Origin: Trichuris trichiura
Lineage: Eukaryota > Nematoda > Enoplea > Trichinellida > Trichuridae
Reading direction: 5' to 3'
Assembly: GCA_037903355.1 (NCBI GenBank)
Contig: JBAJFE010000060.1
Coordinates: 1,922,001-1,986,000 of the forward strand
Length of the DNA stretch: 64,000 bases
Positions 10,690 to 22,984 of the stretch are shown here, in pieces. The first letter of the stretch is position 1. Every line of letters starts with the position of its first letter. Made by a program: the position numbers and the translations under genes. The notes under the pieces are model-generated. The model was not told the origin of the DNA. It worked only from the letters and a program-made list of their open reading frames with translations, and ran no database searches.

Positions 10690-12682
10690 TTGTGCTCACC
10701 GATGAGACGGTATCACCATCATCGTATACCGTAAGAACGCTTTGTTTCCAATACGATAATCGTCAGCGTTAGTTTAATCGTTGTTCACTAGGCGTCGCAC
10801 GCAGCAGTTGGCTCAACTTTGCGGCGCAAATATCCAACGTCATTCATGTTTATTTTTGAATCGTTATTTTGTTGTTGTACAACTAATTTAGCCGCGTTCC
10901 TTTTTGTGTTAAAACAACGTGCATTCAATAGATTCATTCGCGTTGCTACGCCTTCATTCATTCTTATTTAGTGTAGTTTTTGGCGCAACCGCGCGCCATT
11001 CCGGCTTAGCCAATGATCGGTAGTAATTTTAAATAAGTATTTTTAAAAGAAAGTGTTTTGATTAATTGGATATTGAATAAGCGGGAGCGAATCCCGAATC
11101 CGCAATATTGCTAAAAAGCCACGTCGACGTTCAGCCATGTAAGCCGCATGTAGGTACGACAGCGTCTAAGCATAGTTTTTCCGTTTGCGCCATATTTGGG
11201 CATTCCAAATATGGCAGAAACGGAAAAACTACGCTTAAACAGTCTCGTGCCACGGCTTTTCCTTTAGCGCATTCCATTGAAAGCAAAGGCGGCAGCTTCT
11301 TACGCAAACGCCATTGGAATGTTCCACTTGCATTTCTGATAACGCAGCAAGCAGGGAGAAACTATGCTTGTTTGCTTTTTGAAAATTTGCATATTATAAT
11401 TATTGCCAGTGTTGGGCTAGTCGATTCGGTCATTGTAAGCACATTCATGCGTAACTTTTCGTATTGGTGACCAGTTGCGCGTTGGCGTTCACTTCAACTG
11501 TTATTAATGTTAGTTATTTTTATTTTTTTACTTTAAAATACAACTTTTTAAAGATTTCAAGTTTGCCAGACTAATTAGAGCCTATTGTATTGTTTCGTCT
11601 TCTAGCGTATACTTTGAAAAAACGGAAACTTTCGCCTATAGTTTACCATCTCCATTTAAGGCTTGTGCTCTATGTAAATTTTCTTACAGGTTATTAGCAT
11701 ATTGTTGTTCTCACGGCGCTTAGTCCAAATGAACTCTTGTATAGTTGATAAGCAATGTAAGCGTAGTTGCTGTCTTCATAGCCGCGTACGTAATACGTCA
11801 GCTTAATTGCTGTTGAATTGTGTTCATGTTTTCATGTTATTTGTGAAGTTCATTTTTCAGCTTAAATAACTTACGCTACGTTGTAATTTGCATATTTTTC
11901 ATAGTGAACACCGTTTAGAGATGTTTGATTCGCTCTCCAACGGCGGCAGGTTTAATTTGGAAAGAATTTCGAAGTACTGTTTTTGGCGGGTTTGCGTTTC
12001 TCATCTTTTTTCTTCTCGTCTACTTCGAAAGCAAATGTAGCAACGTGTTGCGTCGCGTTATGTCCAGTAACAGTCTCCAAAGCTCCAAGATGAAAGAAAA
12101 ATAGCTTCCAATGAACAGACGAATTACGTAAACGAATCGCATGCGAACAAGTACGCTCCCATTGTTGAAAAAGGATATGTTTTTTAGCGTTGAGTTAAAA
12201 TAGAAAAGCAGCAAAGCGCTACAGTGCATTATTGTCTGACTTGTTCGCTACAATGTGGTCATATGGGACTTTTGCCTTAGGTCCTTTTAAGTCTATTAGT
12301 TTTCTCAGAATTTTTCCCGCCCCGACAAATAAGGAAACGACCATAGGCTACGCCAAACCTCTATAGGCTTGCTCGAATGGTCGTTCGGTTTAAATTCCAC
12401 AATTGCAATTTTCCGCGCGCCAATTGCTCCGGAGCGTCGAAAGTGCTAAATGCGAGTCCGTTTTTTGTCAGTACGTACCTGCGTATCATTCTTTTTTTTC
12501 TTTTTCCGGCCCGCTTAAGTATTTTTGTTTATTGTTGACAGATTTATGCAAAATAATTGCCGCTACGTATTCGGCAGCTTCATTTTCTCGCAGGCGTCTA
12601 TTTTCCATTAAGACTTTGCGAATTTCGAGTAGAACAGTCTAGCTATTGTGAGTGAAATGAGTAAATGGCGGCAAAATGTTTT
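10690..12682. other. Intergenic, no gene recognised except a hairpin
   Basis: Sequence between the convergent ATP9 (+) and Mnx (-) genes. The frame at 11108-11470 (+) has no recognisable domain and overlaps the hairpin at 11167-11237, so I do not call it. Octamers ATTTGCAT occur at 11385 and 11886. Confidence 0.4.
11167..11237. repeat. Long stem-loop, 33-bp arms
   Basis: TAAGC at 11167 and GCTTA at 11237 bound two 33-nt arms that pair with about three mismatches around a 5-nt loop (GCATT). The size is like a microRNA precursor, but a small foldback element would look the same. No flanking repeat family recognised. Confidence 0.6.
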
Positions 12683-14162
12683 TTACGCTTGAAATTGGCT
12701 TCTCGCCGGTAATAACATTGCTCCCGTTGTTGTTGTTGTCGTCGTTTGCGCGTTCAGTTTTCGCTGAGATGTCGTCGTTGTCGTTGTCATCGTAGTCGTA
12801 CGGTCGGCATTGACCTTATCCGGTATGTTGGCGCTTCTTTTCCATTTCATTCGCCGGTTTTGGAACCATATTTTCACCTACAATTAAAAATGACGACTTA
12901 GCGCAAGTTTGTCCGCGTTTTGTTTTTTCGATAGGGCAGTAAGGATATCCCGCCCATATTGTGCCCACCTGATTTTCGCTCAACGACAGCGCCGTCGCTA
13001 TTTCGTACCTCTGCGGCCTTGACAGATATTTGAATTCTTTAAATTTTCGTTCCAATTCAATAAGCTGTTGGCTAGTGAACGATGTCCTTGGCCTTCTCTG
13101 CTTCATACACTGACCGGACCCTACAAATGATCAATTAACCTTGTAGTATCAGTAGTAGCAGTCAGTCATTCGTGTTGCATACGTATGCATGCTCGAACCA
13201 ATGCTAAAAAATAAGCTGTTAAATAATAGAGTTATGATTATTATGTAAATTAATATTAAATTTTCGCTTCTCATTTGAGCTAAGCGAAAAATCATGAAGT
13301 GAATCTGTACTTCCTCGAAAATGCTATCCATCGCTCGATGGAATTAGCATACGGTCATTCCCAACGGGAATGCCTGTCAGCGAAGTCGTTTTTTAACTCT
13401 CTCGACCTTGTCATTCCTAATTGAGCTATCCTTAACAGATTGAATTCATTATAAGTGGAGGGAACAGGTCCACTTGCCGTTTCAACGCTGCTGATGGCTT
13501 GCTAGCGTGGAGCCGTTCCCTGACGGCCATTAGAGATGCATGATGACGACGACGCTACGAGCGCCGATGGCCGTCCGTTCGCTGGCGCTCCATATCTTTG
13601 CTGACCGTCATTTAATTCGATTTGCGCAAATCTGTTGCCGCTGATGGATTTTTCCTAATGGTCATCGATCGCGCCGGAAACGCACGCGCTCTGTCGGCGC
13701 CGTAGCGCCAAGCCGTGAAATTTGCATACGCAAGCTATATATGGTCCCTTTTTGGAGGAGAACAAACTTTACAAATTGAACGCCGACAAGTTGATTGGCT
13801 ATTTGGAAATGAAAAGGCAGAAAAAGCTTACCGTGGAAGACCGTCTGATTTGCCGCAAGAGTTGCAGCAGCCCATGGAGCTGCTATGCAGTGGACATCCT
13901 GATGACCGCAGCTCTGTTTCATTGCCCATAGTTGTACCGGCCATGTAAGCGATTGACCATTTAAGGTAGCCGACATATTTGTCCATAATGAATCGTCGTT
14001 TGTTTGTTGGCGGGATGATGGGAGCTTTGTTTGCGCGTCGGTTTGGTCGGTTCGCTTATCCGTGTTTGGAATGGAGACGTTGGAGCTGTTTAGGTCGAGA
14101 AGATTTTCAATGCGGAACATGGCGGTCGGTTGAGCAATGCCCAACTTTGGCTGCTGGTCCAC
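12683..14162 (-). CDS. MNX: Mnx-class homeodomain transcription factor (HB9 / exex / ceh-12 type)
   Basis: Mnx proteins are nuclear DNA-binding factors with conserved roles in motor-neuron fate. Three exons with matching phases (GT/AG): 14162-13832, 13120-12969 and 12877-12683, giving about 225 residues. Exon 1 carries MFRIENLL near residue 15, like the N-terminal FRIDALL motif of HB9. The homeodomain is split across exons 2 and 3: [20 protein letters not shown], then [20 protein letters not shown], then [16 protein letters not shown], with the canonical [10 protein letters not shown] recognition helix. KYLSRP plus RRPRT favour Mnx over Gbx or Vax. Downstream is a short Thr-rich tail from TTG/GTC/GTT-type repeats at about 12725-12800 on the plus strand. 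Start could also be the Met of MFRIENLL. Family assignment is good; exact orthology is inferred. Confidence 0.85.
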
Positions 14163-14589
14163 GGAGTGATATAAAGACGTTGGGCAACGCAGGGGACCGT
14201 CAATGATGAGCGTGCGTCAGATGGCATCCTATTAATCTTTGAAAGGATAATCATAAGTGGGTAAACTTTCCAGCACACACTGTTTAAGGGAAACAAGACA
14301 TTAGGCGGCAAATTGATTTTGCCATTTGCCTTGTGCCAAGTTTCGTCCGAGCCCCGCCGGGGAATGCCCTGGTTGCCTTTCGAAGTCGGACTGCTTGAAA
14401 GGCCGCTTCTAAATTGTCTCATCATTTTTCCAACTTGTGCTGACAGTTAAGCTTCAACTCTGCGGTCTGGCTCCTCTCTAAATGCTTATGCCACGATAAA
14501 GTGGCAATTTTGGCGCCAGATGCTCTGCTTCGTTTGCTAATCCCGCACCGACTGTCTCTTTGCATGCTGCGCGCGCGCACGCGTCCGTT

Positions 14590-15275
14590 TTACGTAATTT
14601 TCAAAAAGTACGCCAACCCATATAGTTGCTTTTCGAAAGCCACAACGTGATGTGTGCGAGTGAAAGCAGCTGCGATTGCGAGTCGGCGGCGATTTAAAAA
14701 AAAGACCACTTTTGCATTGGGCGTGGGTTGGACGATGATCAAAGGACTTTCGGCAATATTAAGCGGATGTGTGGTACTTTTTAAACTGTCAACTTTATTT
14801 ATTGCTGACGACTGATCATTTGAAGAGCCTGATGGATTGCCCAGGTGCGAGCATGCCAACTGCTTAGCCTTGCTCAGACTGTGAAGTCAGATTTAAAGCT
14901 ACACGTTGATCCTCTTTTACGACTCGATAAAGCATTTTGTTCGCTATCTTTAATCCCCATCCTTCCATATACCATTGCTTGTAAGAAGTGACGCCAACGA
15001 AAGTTTTGTCAAAATAATTCACCTTTATTACATTTTCGATCCTTCCAGCTTGCAAACGTAAGCATATTTTTTGGTCAGCTTTAGCCTACCCGAAAGTCCG
15101 TCAAGTGAAAAGAAAAAAATATGACCATTTTACTGGCCAGTCGTCGACATGGACGCGCGAATATTTTCTTGCCCACTTTAACGGAGCGAAAGTTGAAAAG
15201 CTTTTCCAAATTATTTTTGTTGCCTTTAACGGAAGAAAAGTAGCCGACTAATTGCCGTACTGTTTTCTTCTTCAA
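14590..15275 (-). CDS. Possible unrecognised gene fragments
   Basis: Three consecutive minus frames (15081-15275, 14864-15055 and 14590-14859) read like protein, for example KTFVGVTSYKQWYMEGWG. They may be exons of one gene, but I could not find splice sites with agreeing phases between the first two, and I recognise no family. Treat as a weak prediction. Confidence 0.25.
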
Positions 15276-17411
15276 GCAAGCGGTCTTTTCTTAGCGCCTA
15301 ACGACAATGCCGCTTAAGGCTTGGCCAAAAAGTTGATTCGCGCACGTTCCGTACGCTGCGAATCAATTAGATGTAAGAGAATTATTTTCATTTCAAATAT
15401 CCGTCCGCTAATGATCCCTGCTTCTCTTCGAAGTGTCCCTATGTCAAGTCTGAAGTAGTCGAGTATACGAGCGCGTAGAAATGCTTTGTGTTGTTTTTCG
15501 TTTTGCTTTCTTGAATGAACACCCGAACAATATTTGCATATCTCATTCTGCCGAGCCCCAATGACTTTTTTGACGCAGCTGCGAGAGGAGCGATAAGAGC
15601 AATTGGAAATATGGAAGTAATGAGCCTACATGTAAGTTAGTGTCAGTGAAAGAAGCGCGCGCAAACTTTTTTTTCTTTTTTCAAAAGGTTTAATAAAAAA
15701 ATCTCCATATGATAATACGCGTTATGCAGCTACAAAGATGGAAATGAAGCTTTGTATAACGCATTTTTGTCATTAAGTTGCCGGCGCGCCGCGAGGAGTA
15801 TACAAGTGAATTTGGCGGTTATCATGTGACAACGGTAGAATGTGTTGTTTACGATGTAAAATGAAAAAGAAGTACAATAACAATTTTTCGCTCTCAATGA
15901 TGGTATAATTTTTTTTCTTGAATGAGTTCGTAAAAGTTCGGGATTTATTTCATTACGTAATAACAACCTGTTGTTTCGCGCTTGGTCGCTTTTGCCTTTG
16001 TTGACGACTCGCAACGGTTGGTAAAATAAAATTTTTATTTCCGTAGGTTTCAGCGCCACTTTGAAGTCTTGTCTTCAACAGACCACTTCGGAATGCATAA
16101 ACGAGTGCGTTCCAAAGTAGTGTCGCAATTGGGGAAAAGAAAAGTTTTTTTTTCATCAAAGGTCGTCAGCCGTCAACAAAGGAACAATGCTAAAGTTGGC
16201 ACAGCGCCAAGTTGACTTATTTCTATTACAGTACGTAATCTTTGAGCATCGTCATGCTGGCTACAACGGGGAGAAATTCGTTTCCTGTTGAACGCAGTGC
16301 CTACTTAAGAACTATGGGCGTTGACGAGGAGATTTGGCGAATCCCGAAAATTGTAACTTTAATAATAAAGGCGGATTTTGCCGTCAAGCTTATGCTCAAG
16401 CACTTTTGTTACGTTTGGCTTGTTTATTTGCAGAAATGTTTCAGACCTTTCGGGATACCGCTAATCCCGAAAGTGCCGAAACGTTTTCCCAAATAAACTG
16501 ATCAAAAGGGACTGAAGCGCTTGAATATCACAATGTGTACATCAGTTAAGAAGCATCCCATTACCCGTCACGTGAATTTTGTAGAATTTATTGTTGTGAA
16601 TAAGGCAAAAGACTTTGACGGAATTCATCCGTGCATAACCTACTTCCGGTTAGATTGTATAAATGTATCTTCATGCTGCGCATATAGAATGTATGTCCTA
16701 AAGGAAGTTGACGTTTCCATTTGGATCCATATCCCGATACGTATGTATTCCAAAATCTGGAAAAATTATTTTCCCGAGCATACCGTCTATCGGATTGCGT
16801 ACTCTACTCCCTAAAGTTATAACAGCCGCATAGGTTGTCATTGCACAGCTTTATGGACACTCCTTGTCCCGCTGTTAGTTGTATAATAAAGTATTCAAAC
16901 ATTACCAAAATTATTCAAATTTCTCTTTCCACAAAATAGGTTTCATTCTTAAAGCTGTGCAAAATTAAGTAGGTTTTGCGTCTACGCTCTTATTGGGGTG
17001 TCATCAGCTATTCCACTTCGTTACTGTCCATTTATCCCTGAGCTCTTTAAATCTTCCCGAGCGGATAGCTGTTTATCTCCGCGTTTTCTAAAGGAGCAAA
17101 AGAGCGGCTAATTTGCATGACAATGGGTTATGTTGACTCTTGAAAAGTCCGCTGAGAGCTAAAGAAGTCTTCCGCTTCATTTTGCCTTTCAACAACTTCC
17201 TTTGGCTTGTAAAAAAGATCGACAAGTCCAGTAAAGCCGTAGGAATGAATCGACGTACATTTATTTGCAGTACGAATGTAAAACTTGTTTCCATTCTCTT
17301 CTGCATGATGAAAAAACGATACGCAAGTAATGTTGCTACAACAAGCCTGTACGAAAGCGGATAAGATTGCGTCGATTTTTCACCTTTCTTATTTTGGGCG
17401 GGAAAGGCAGT
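15276..17411. other. Intergenic, no gene recognised
   Basis: Small open frames only. Octamers ATTTGCAT at 15532 and 17111. Nothing else supported. Confidence 0.4.
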
Positions 17412-18585
17412 TTAGGCTTCAATTAACTTCCCTTCAGGTTTTTGCTTCTTGTCCGCAACGTCCGAAGGGTATACGAAGAAGAGAGCAAACACCATTCCGT
17501 CGATGAGCATAAAAATGCCATTTGAAATCTGAAAATAATTCACATCGCTTCGACTTGTCCATAATAGAGTATAAATGTGTACGTACGAGCAGGTAGTAGT
17601 CTTTGACCATAATGCTATAAATGGATACTTGTAATTCAATGTTAAAAATTTGTGCCACGGGAGGAAACGGAACAAAGTCGATTCGCTGCTTTGAAATGGC
17701 TCTATTCTAAAAATAGCGTTAAGATGACACTTACTTGGGTCGAGAAATTTTTTCAACTCAACACATACTATTATGTAGATCATTGTCAGCGCGCACAGTA
17801 TTTGCAACGTTGAACAAATTGTACCAACAATGTTGGCGGATACTTTGGACGGCATTTGGGACAATAACCCGATTAGAAGCATAACCGACAGAGCAACCGC
17901 CGACGTGAAGATTACCACAGTTTTCTGTTGAAAAGAAGAAAGTGTCAGAAGCGGCAAAAAGCATTGTTCTTTCAACCTTTCGAATTCTGTAAATAATTAA
18001 GCAGACGAGAACGACGCTATTGACAATGGTAAGAAGTCCATTTACGGCAATTACTTGCCAGTTGCTGACGAAGTAGCCATATAAGGACCACAAAATACTT
18101 CTGTAAATGAAGTAACGTTCAACATTATGTTTACTATTCCCAACCAGCTGTAGCTGGCAAATGATCCATATACAAAATACGGTTTGTGATAAATTTCAAA
18201 ATTTTAATTTTATGCTCGATGTCAGTTATGGACATTGCGCGTAAGTTTTCGTCTAATGAAAGGTATACCCAAGCCATCCGAGTACAAAAGGTAAAAAGAA
18301 GTCGTAGTCAGATTTGCCCCGGCGCTTCCATCGCACAATATTGCTGCTAAAAAAAAGGATCATAAGAGAAATCATTTTGGTATACGAGCATTGCTTAGCT
18401 TACAGTGCCGCAAGACTTAGTATTCCAACGTTAACGCCAATGGATAGACAAAGAAGATTGAAAAAAGTAATGTTGTTGGCAAGAAAAATGCCCGGATGTT
18501 GCCTGAACTGTAACCATTGCTCTTGCAGCGAAGCCACAGTTGCCAAGTGAAACAGGCGAAACAAGACAAAAAGTACAATTCGCAC
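17412..18585 (-). CDS. SWEET-family (MtN3/saliva) sugar transporter, start uncertain
   Basis: SWEETs are seven-helix facilitators for mono- and disaccharides made of two three-helix MtN3 repeats (family knowledge). Exons with agreeing phases: about 18585-18404, 18346-18269, 18100-17977, 17924-17769, 17706-17587 and 17528-17412. The first MtN3 repeat includes FFLPFVLGWLGSILWSLYG and NWQVIAVNGLLTIV. The second includes LCALTMIYII, then IDFVPFPPVAQI, then SIMVKDYYLLISNGIFMLID, matching the family pattern (VPFPP, YG/KD, N-G). The tail is hydrophilic, ending VADKKQKPEG. The first exon has no ATG in the frame used (the open frame opens at a GTG near 18585), so the true start is upstream or in another exon. 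Nematodes have several such genes; I cannot say which. Confidence 0.78.
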
Positions 18586-19889
18586 TGAACATTAGCAGCG
18601 CGTCGACAATGTGCCGCGCGACCCGAAAAGGCAAAATTCTGTCACTGTCTCCGCCTGTCACCTTCGCGTAACGGTTACGACAAAGTTGATTCAAGCGAAC
18701 TTTTGCTTCCAGTTTCTTCTAGGCAAATGAGGTTACGATTCAACTTTTTCAAACGCCGCTGCGACAACGACTACGAACACCCGAAACAACTGCAAAAACA
18801 TTTTGCTTTTTCCCGTTTGCTCATTTGCTGATTGACAAAATTATTCAAGTTAAATTTAAATAAGATCGGTAAAAAAATTAGCGAATTAATTAGGAGTCTG
18901 ACAGCGCTTTAACTATTTTTTTTAAAAGCGCTAACAAACTATAAATGAGCAAAAATAGAGTACTGTAACTTAAAGAAAGTAATGTTCAAGGAAATATGGT
19001 TACTATAAAAACAAATGATAGGTAGGTTCGCCTATGCGGATTTTGAGCGAGTTTAAGCCCGCTACGAAAAGATTAGTTCTTGTTACGCTGTTTTATGAGT
19101 TTTTTATGCTCATTGATAGTTTCTGAATAAATGCCAGTGAACAACGCTCAGTTGCGACGCTTCAGGACTCATTCTTGTCACTGCCTTGCTAGCAACTTGA
19201 ACTGTTAATTTCAGTTGCCTCGAAAAGCTAAGACATTCGCTGCCGACAAGGGAAATGTTTTCGCGCGCAGTAAGAAACAATATTAACACGTCCCAGAAAC
19301 CTGAGAAAAGTTACTCAAGCATAAGTAAAAGAAAGGGTTAATTTAGAGCTTTTTTGGATTCCGCAAAAGCATATACGCTGTAGACACGCGCTTCTATGCA
19401 AACGTAGCGCTTAGCCACGTTGCAGACACATTTTCTTCGTGGAAAATACAATAATCAAGCGAAGTAGTTGCGTTTATTACCGCCCATGACTCTCATCCTA
19501 CAATTAATGAGGCATTCACTATTTCCTGGGCTATTCAGTTTTTAACACATCAACGCAAAAAACTGAGGTGGAAAAAATACTTTAAGGCGCACCCGTCTTT
19601 AATCTGTTCAAGAATTCTTGTCTACATTCAGCGTTGCCACTCGGAACAAAAAGAGTTGGCTCACGTCCGTCTACAAGAACATAATTGCTTTACCTGTTTC
19701 GTAAGGATTTACCCTGCGAGTCTATTTTTTATGCCAACAAATGATTTATATTCAATAAGAGCGGAGTTGTTTTATTATTTTCTGATTAATCCATTGCTAT
19801 TTATTATTGCATATGATTAGTTCCTTTAAATTGCTGTTCTTATTCTTCTTTTATAATTAATATTGACGTTTTTTGGAATCAGTTTTTCC
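18586..19889. other. Intergenic, no gene recognised
   Basis: Long AT-rich stretch upstream of the SWEET gene. It should contain its promoter and possibly a first exon. No repeat family or open frame that I can defend. Confidence 0.4.
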
Positions 19890-20150
19890 ATTTGCCCGCA
19901 AACAATACAGTAATTCGATAGTAATCAGGTTCTTGAAGTCGGGGTGCTTCTTAACGAGGCGATGGATTTTCATCACTTCTTTATGCGGTATGTTTTCTAG
20001 CCCATTAATGGGTTCTGGAATTAAGCCGAAGCAAATGCCTTACCAACGGATGGATGAGCAATTATTAAGGAAAAATATTGAACAAACACTTAACAGTTTC
20101 GTAGCTTTCGGGACAAACCTTGTCCCGTCGTCAGCGATGGTGGTAATGGT
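19890..20150. mobile_element. PLE terminal fragment, second terminal-segment family
   Basis: Shares CCGAAGCAAATGCC, ACCAACGGATGGATGAGCAA and following bases with 34491-34595 and, inverted, 32600-32650 and 34665-34752. It ends in a minus-strand hammerhead-like core. Directly abutting at about 20160 is a hAT fragment. Confidence 0.65.
20096..20142 (-). ncRNA. Hammerhead-like motif in PLE terminal fragment
   Basis: Minus strand: CTGACGA (20128-20134), helix II CGGGAC/GTCCCG, GAAA (20106-20109), then GCTACGAAACTGTTA. All core positions are intact. Confidence 0.5.
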
Positions 20151-20159
20151 TTAAGGCTA

Positions 20160-20522
20160 AGTTTTTGGCTGCAGAAAAAAGTCCCGGAGTTGCGCCCTGG
20201 CGTATGGGATGTGGTACAAAATCTACTGATTTGTCTTCCCTCATTGAGTCTAGTGGAGCGCGCATTTAGTATCGTTACAGACATAGTGACGAAGGAACGC
20301 AGTCAGCTGCAAGTAATTAGACGCTGCGATCTGCGTCTGCGATTTACCTCGATCGAGCCCAACATCGACAGGCTAGCTCGATCGCATCTGGACATGCTAA
20401 GCAGCTGTCCCTGAATTCTCGAAAAACAGCTTGCAGAAATAAATCTGTACAGCTGTAGTTGACCTTTTAGCGTTGCAATCATTTCAGCCTATCAGTGCGC
20501 TGAAATTGGCCAATTAGAATAA
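20160..20522 (+). mobile_element. hAT element 3' fragment (C-terminal transposase)
   Basis: Reverse complement of the end of the hAT-2 element at 58190-58570. It encodes LICLPSLSLVERAFSIVTDI and then RCDLRLRFTSIEPNI, the hAT C-terminal dimerisation region of ZBED5/SCAND3-type transposases. The frame is open to 20414, and it reads further into the family consensus than the hAT-2 copy, which is shifted there. No N-terminal part is present. Confidence 0.75.
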
Positions 20523-20569
20523 GGGACCCAGAGATTCGGAAGCCTTCTTAGGGGGCACGAAGGGCTTTC

Positions 20570-20960
20570 CGCTTGAGAAACACTGGTATGCTTCTTCAGT
20601 TTTGGAGGATGAGGCTTTCGGTCCGAGGGAGTAGTGGCTGGAGAGGAAGGGAGGCGCTGCGCGTTGGAGGTGGAAAGCATAGGATAGTCGTCAGAAGATT
20701 GCTGGCTCGCTTCAGGCAGCGAGGCTAAAAGGAATGCTCATTTCAGCCTATCGGCTGGGACAGTGTCGACTCCACTCAGAGCTTGAAGAGGTGGAACTTG
20801 GGCGCACGCTCGATAACGCGGTACGGGCCTCTGTAAAGTGGCTGCAAAGTAGCTCTGTGGCAGTCGACCTGGGCGGACGCATGTGTAGCTGAGGAAGCAC
20901 TACGTTTTTGCGCGTACCGTTCGGTGTATGATTTGTACTAAGGACACCCACAAACAAGGG
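20570..20960 (-). pseudogene. Ty3/gypsy retrotransposon relic (end of pol)
   Basis: On the minus strand, LQPLYRGPYRVIERAPKFHL followed after a frameshift by SGVDTVPADRLK matches the GPY/F-type C-terminal module of gypsy integrases. A Ser/Pro-rich tail follows to about 20570. No LTRs, RT or RNase H are visible nearby. Broken by stop and frameshift. Confidence 0.6.
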
Positions 20961-21337
20961 ATCCTTTTAAGACCTGTTGTTTCCAGCATAACAGGTGTTA
21001 CTTCCAAACATTGTTTATATTTAAAAACAATAATACAACATCTACCGGTAATAGCATTTTCACACCCGGCCAAATAGTTAATAAATCGAAATCCTGATTT
21101 GGACAAAACCGTGGATAGATCGAAGTATCAAGAACTCAGCATTCAAAAAGGTTGCAACCCTAATTTCGCCAATAATTCCTGATGGCAGATATATGATAAG
21201 CTAACCACTTTCTTAGAACCGGTCGATAGGGTAAGAGCAGCAGCTACTTCGGATTAAATATAAACGTGCTTGCATAATTCATCTTTAGTTCCCGGCTTTA
21301 ATCAGTCTGGCTCACTTGTAAGTAAACTACAAAGTGC
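20961..21337. other. Intergenic, nothing recognised
   Basis: No frame or repeat that I can support. Confidence 0.35.
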
Positions 21338-21436
21338 CCTACCAACGAATGAATTAGCATATTAATAAAGAAAAATTCAGAATAATGTAATCCTACATTT
21401 CGCAAATGCTCTTGTTCCGTGGTCAGCGACGTATTT
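21338..21436. mobile_element. Degenerate PLE terminal fragment
   Basis: GTGCCCTACCAACGAATGAAT, then AAAGAAAAATTCAG, then a decayed minus-strand core (CTGACCA, with CGGAAC stem half, then GAAA) match the family seen at 19890-20150. The core G at position 8 has become C and helix II is largely lost. Confidence 0.5.
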
Positions 21437-22984
21437 GGGAAAGGCTATGTTGAGAAGATGTACTTCCGTTGCTGAAACAGTAGATGTCTCGAACGTCCAA
21501 ACTTGCCACCAGAAACATGGAAAAATTACACCTCACTGCTCAACGGGAAGTACAGAACTAACAGTGCAACTGAAGGATGGCAAACCAAGATTCAAAAACT
21601 GATGGTTCTGCTTGATTCTTAGCTTTAGAGGTTCATTGAACTATTAAAAAATGAATAGCAAGAGAATGGACAGACTATCATCAAGTTTGTTAGCTGGGAA
21701 AGGTAAATAAAAGCCAATCTCAATGTCACCCCTAATAAAGGCATTTTTAGATACCAGAAATTGTGAGAAACTACAGTGAGTATAAAAGTCGCCTCATATG
21801 GACCAATTTAGCGCAAACGCTGTATAATTTTGCTCGACAGGACGACCGGAAAGAAGAAACTTAAACTAGATACTTGAAAATCGATGCTACCAAAAAATGT
21901 GGACAAAATCTGTTAACGCGGTGCTTTTCCTGTGAACATAACTATGATCAGAATTTTCAGCTTTCATGGCCTATGGCAAACTCAGCAAACCAAAAGAAAT
22001 GAATTAAAACTAAAAACAAGCTGCAACGTACGATTAGGACGAATCGTGAACACTGAAACAATAGACTGACTAACTACTATTGACGGCTGAACGCGACAAC
22101 AAGTGGGAGACAAACCATTAGCAGACAAAGAGCTGAATGAAGGCGGGCGAATGACCACCGCCGTTCTGGTGCTGATTCTGTCACATGAACACCGTCCCTT
22201 TGAATTCACTACACAGGGTTAAACTTTTAACCTGAAAACTTGGACGTCTGAATAGACGAAAGCCAGAATGATTTGAAATTTAGAGACAGCTGGAAAGACT
22301 GACGAAGTCAGGATTTCAACCTTTCCAAATGTTGACATACCGACGTTTCGGTCTACTTACGATTTTAGACCAAACAAAAATGGCGAAAAAGTTTTCAGCA
22401 AGGTCTCAGCGGATCATTGATTGAAACTATAAAAGCGTATCTTAAACAGATAAAATCCAGTTAGCTATTAAGGCAAGGCGGCAAAAAACAGAGAAGTTTC
22501 CAGCTGTGCCAAATTGTTAATTACGTTTACTGATTTTCGTATTGGCTATGTTTCAGCTGAGTATAGAAGTTTATGCTTCCTTGCTTGAACAGCGGATAAA
22601 TTTGGCACCTTTGAAGTGTACATGCGGACCCGTAAAAGGCTTAGATAGTTTTTAATAGAAACACAATCGTAAGGCGCGCTATTCAGATTAGTTTGCAGTA
22701 ACAGCTAAGCAAAACCGTACTAAATAAGTGTAAACGGCAAGCCACTCTGCTTGCTGGCAATGATCAGCAAGAAATGGCGAAGGTAAAGTGTGACCTAAGG
22801 TAGGGCATCACACATTAAACAGACAGATGGTGGTGATCCATCAGTAAGTTTGCCGAAGCCAGACTGATTAACTCAAAAACAAAGTGAAACATCTCCCACA
22901 GGATACAGATAGCATTCTTCCAAAAGGGACGTCTGAAGAGCTTTCAAATTTCCGTGAGAAAGAGGACCCAACCAGTTCCTTAAT
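21437..22984. other. No gene recognised
   Basis: No protein frame, repeat unit or RNA that I can identify within this 1.5 kb. Confidence 0.4.

Noticed and set aside
11108..11470. 120-codon plus-strand frame
   Set aside because: It runs through both arms of the 11167-11237 hairpin and has no recognisable motif; likely incidental.
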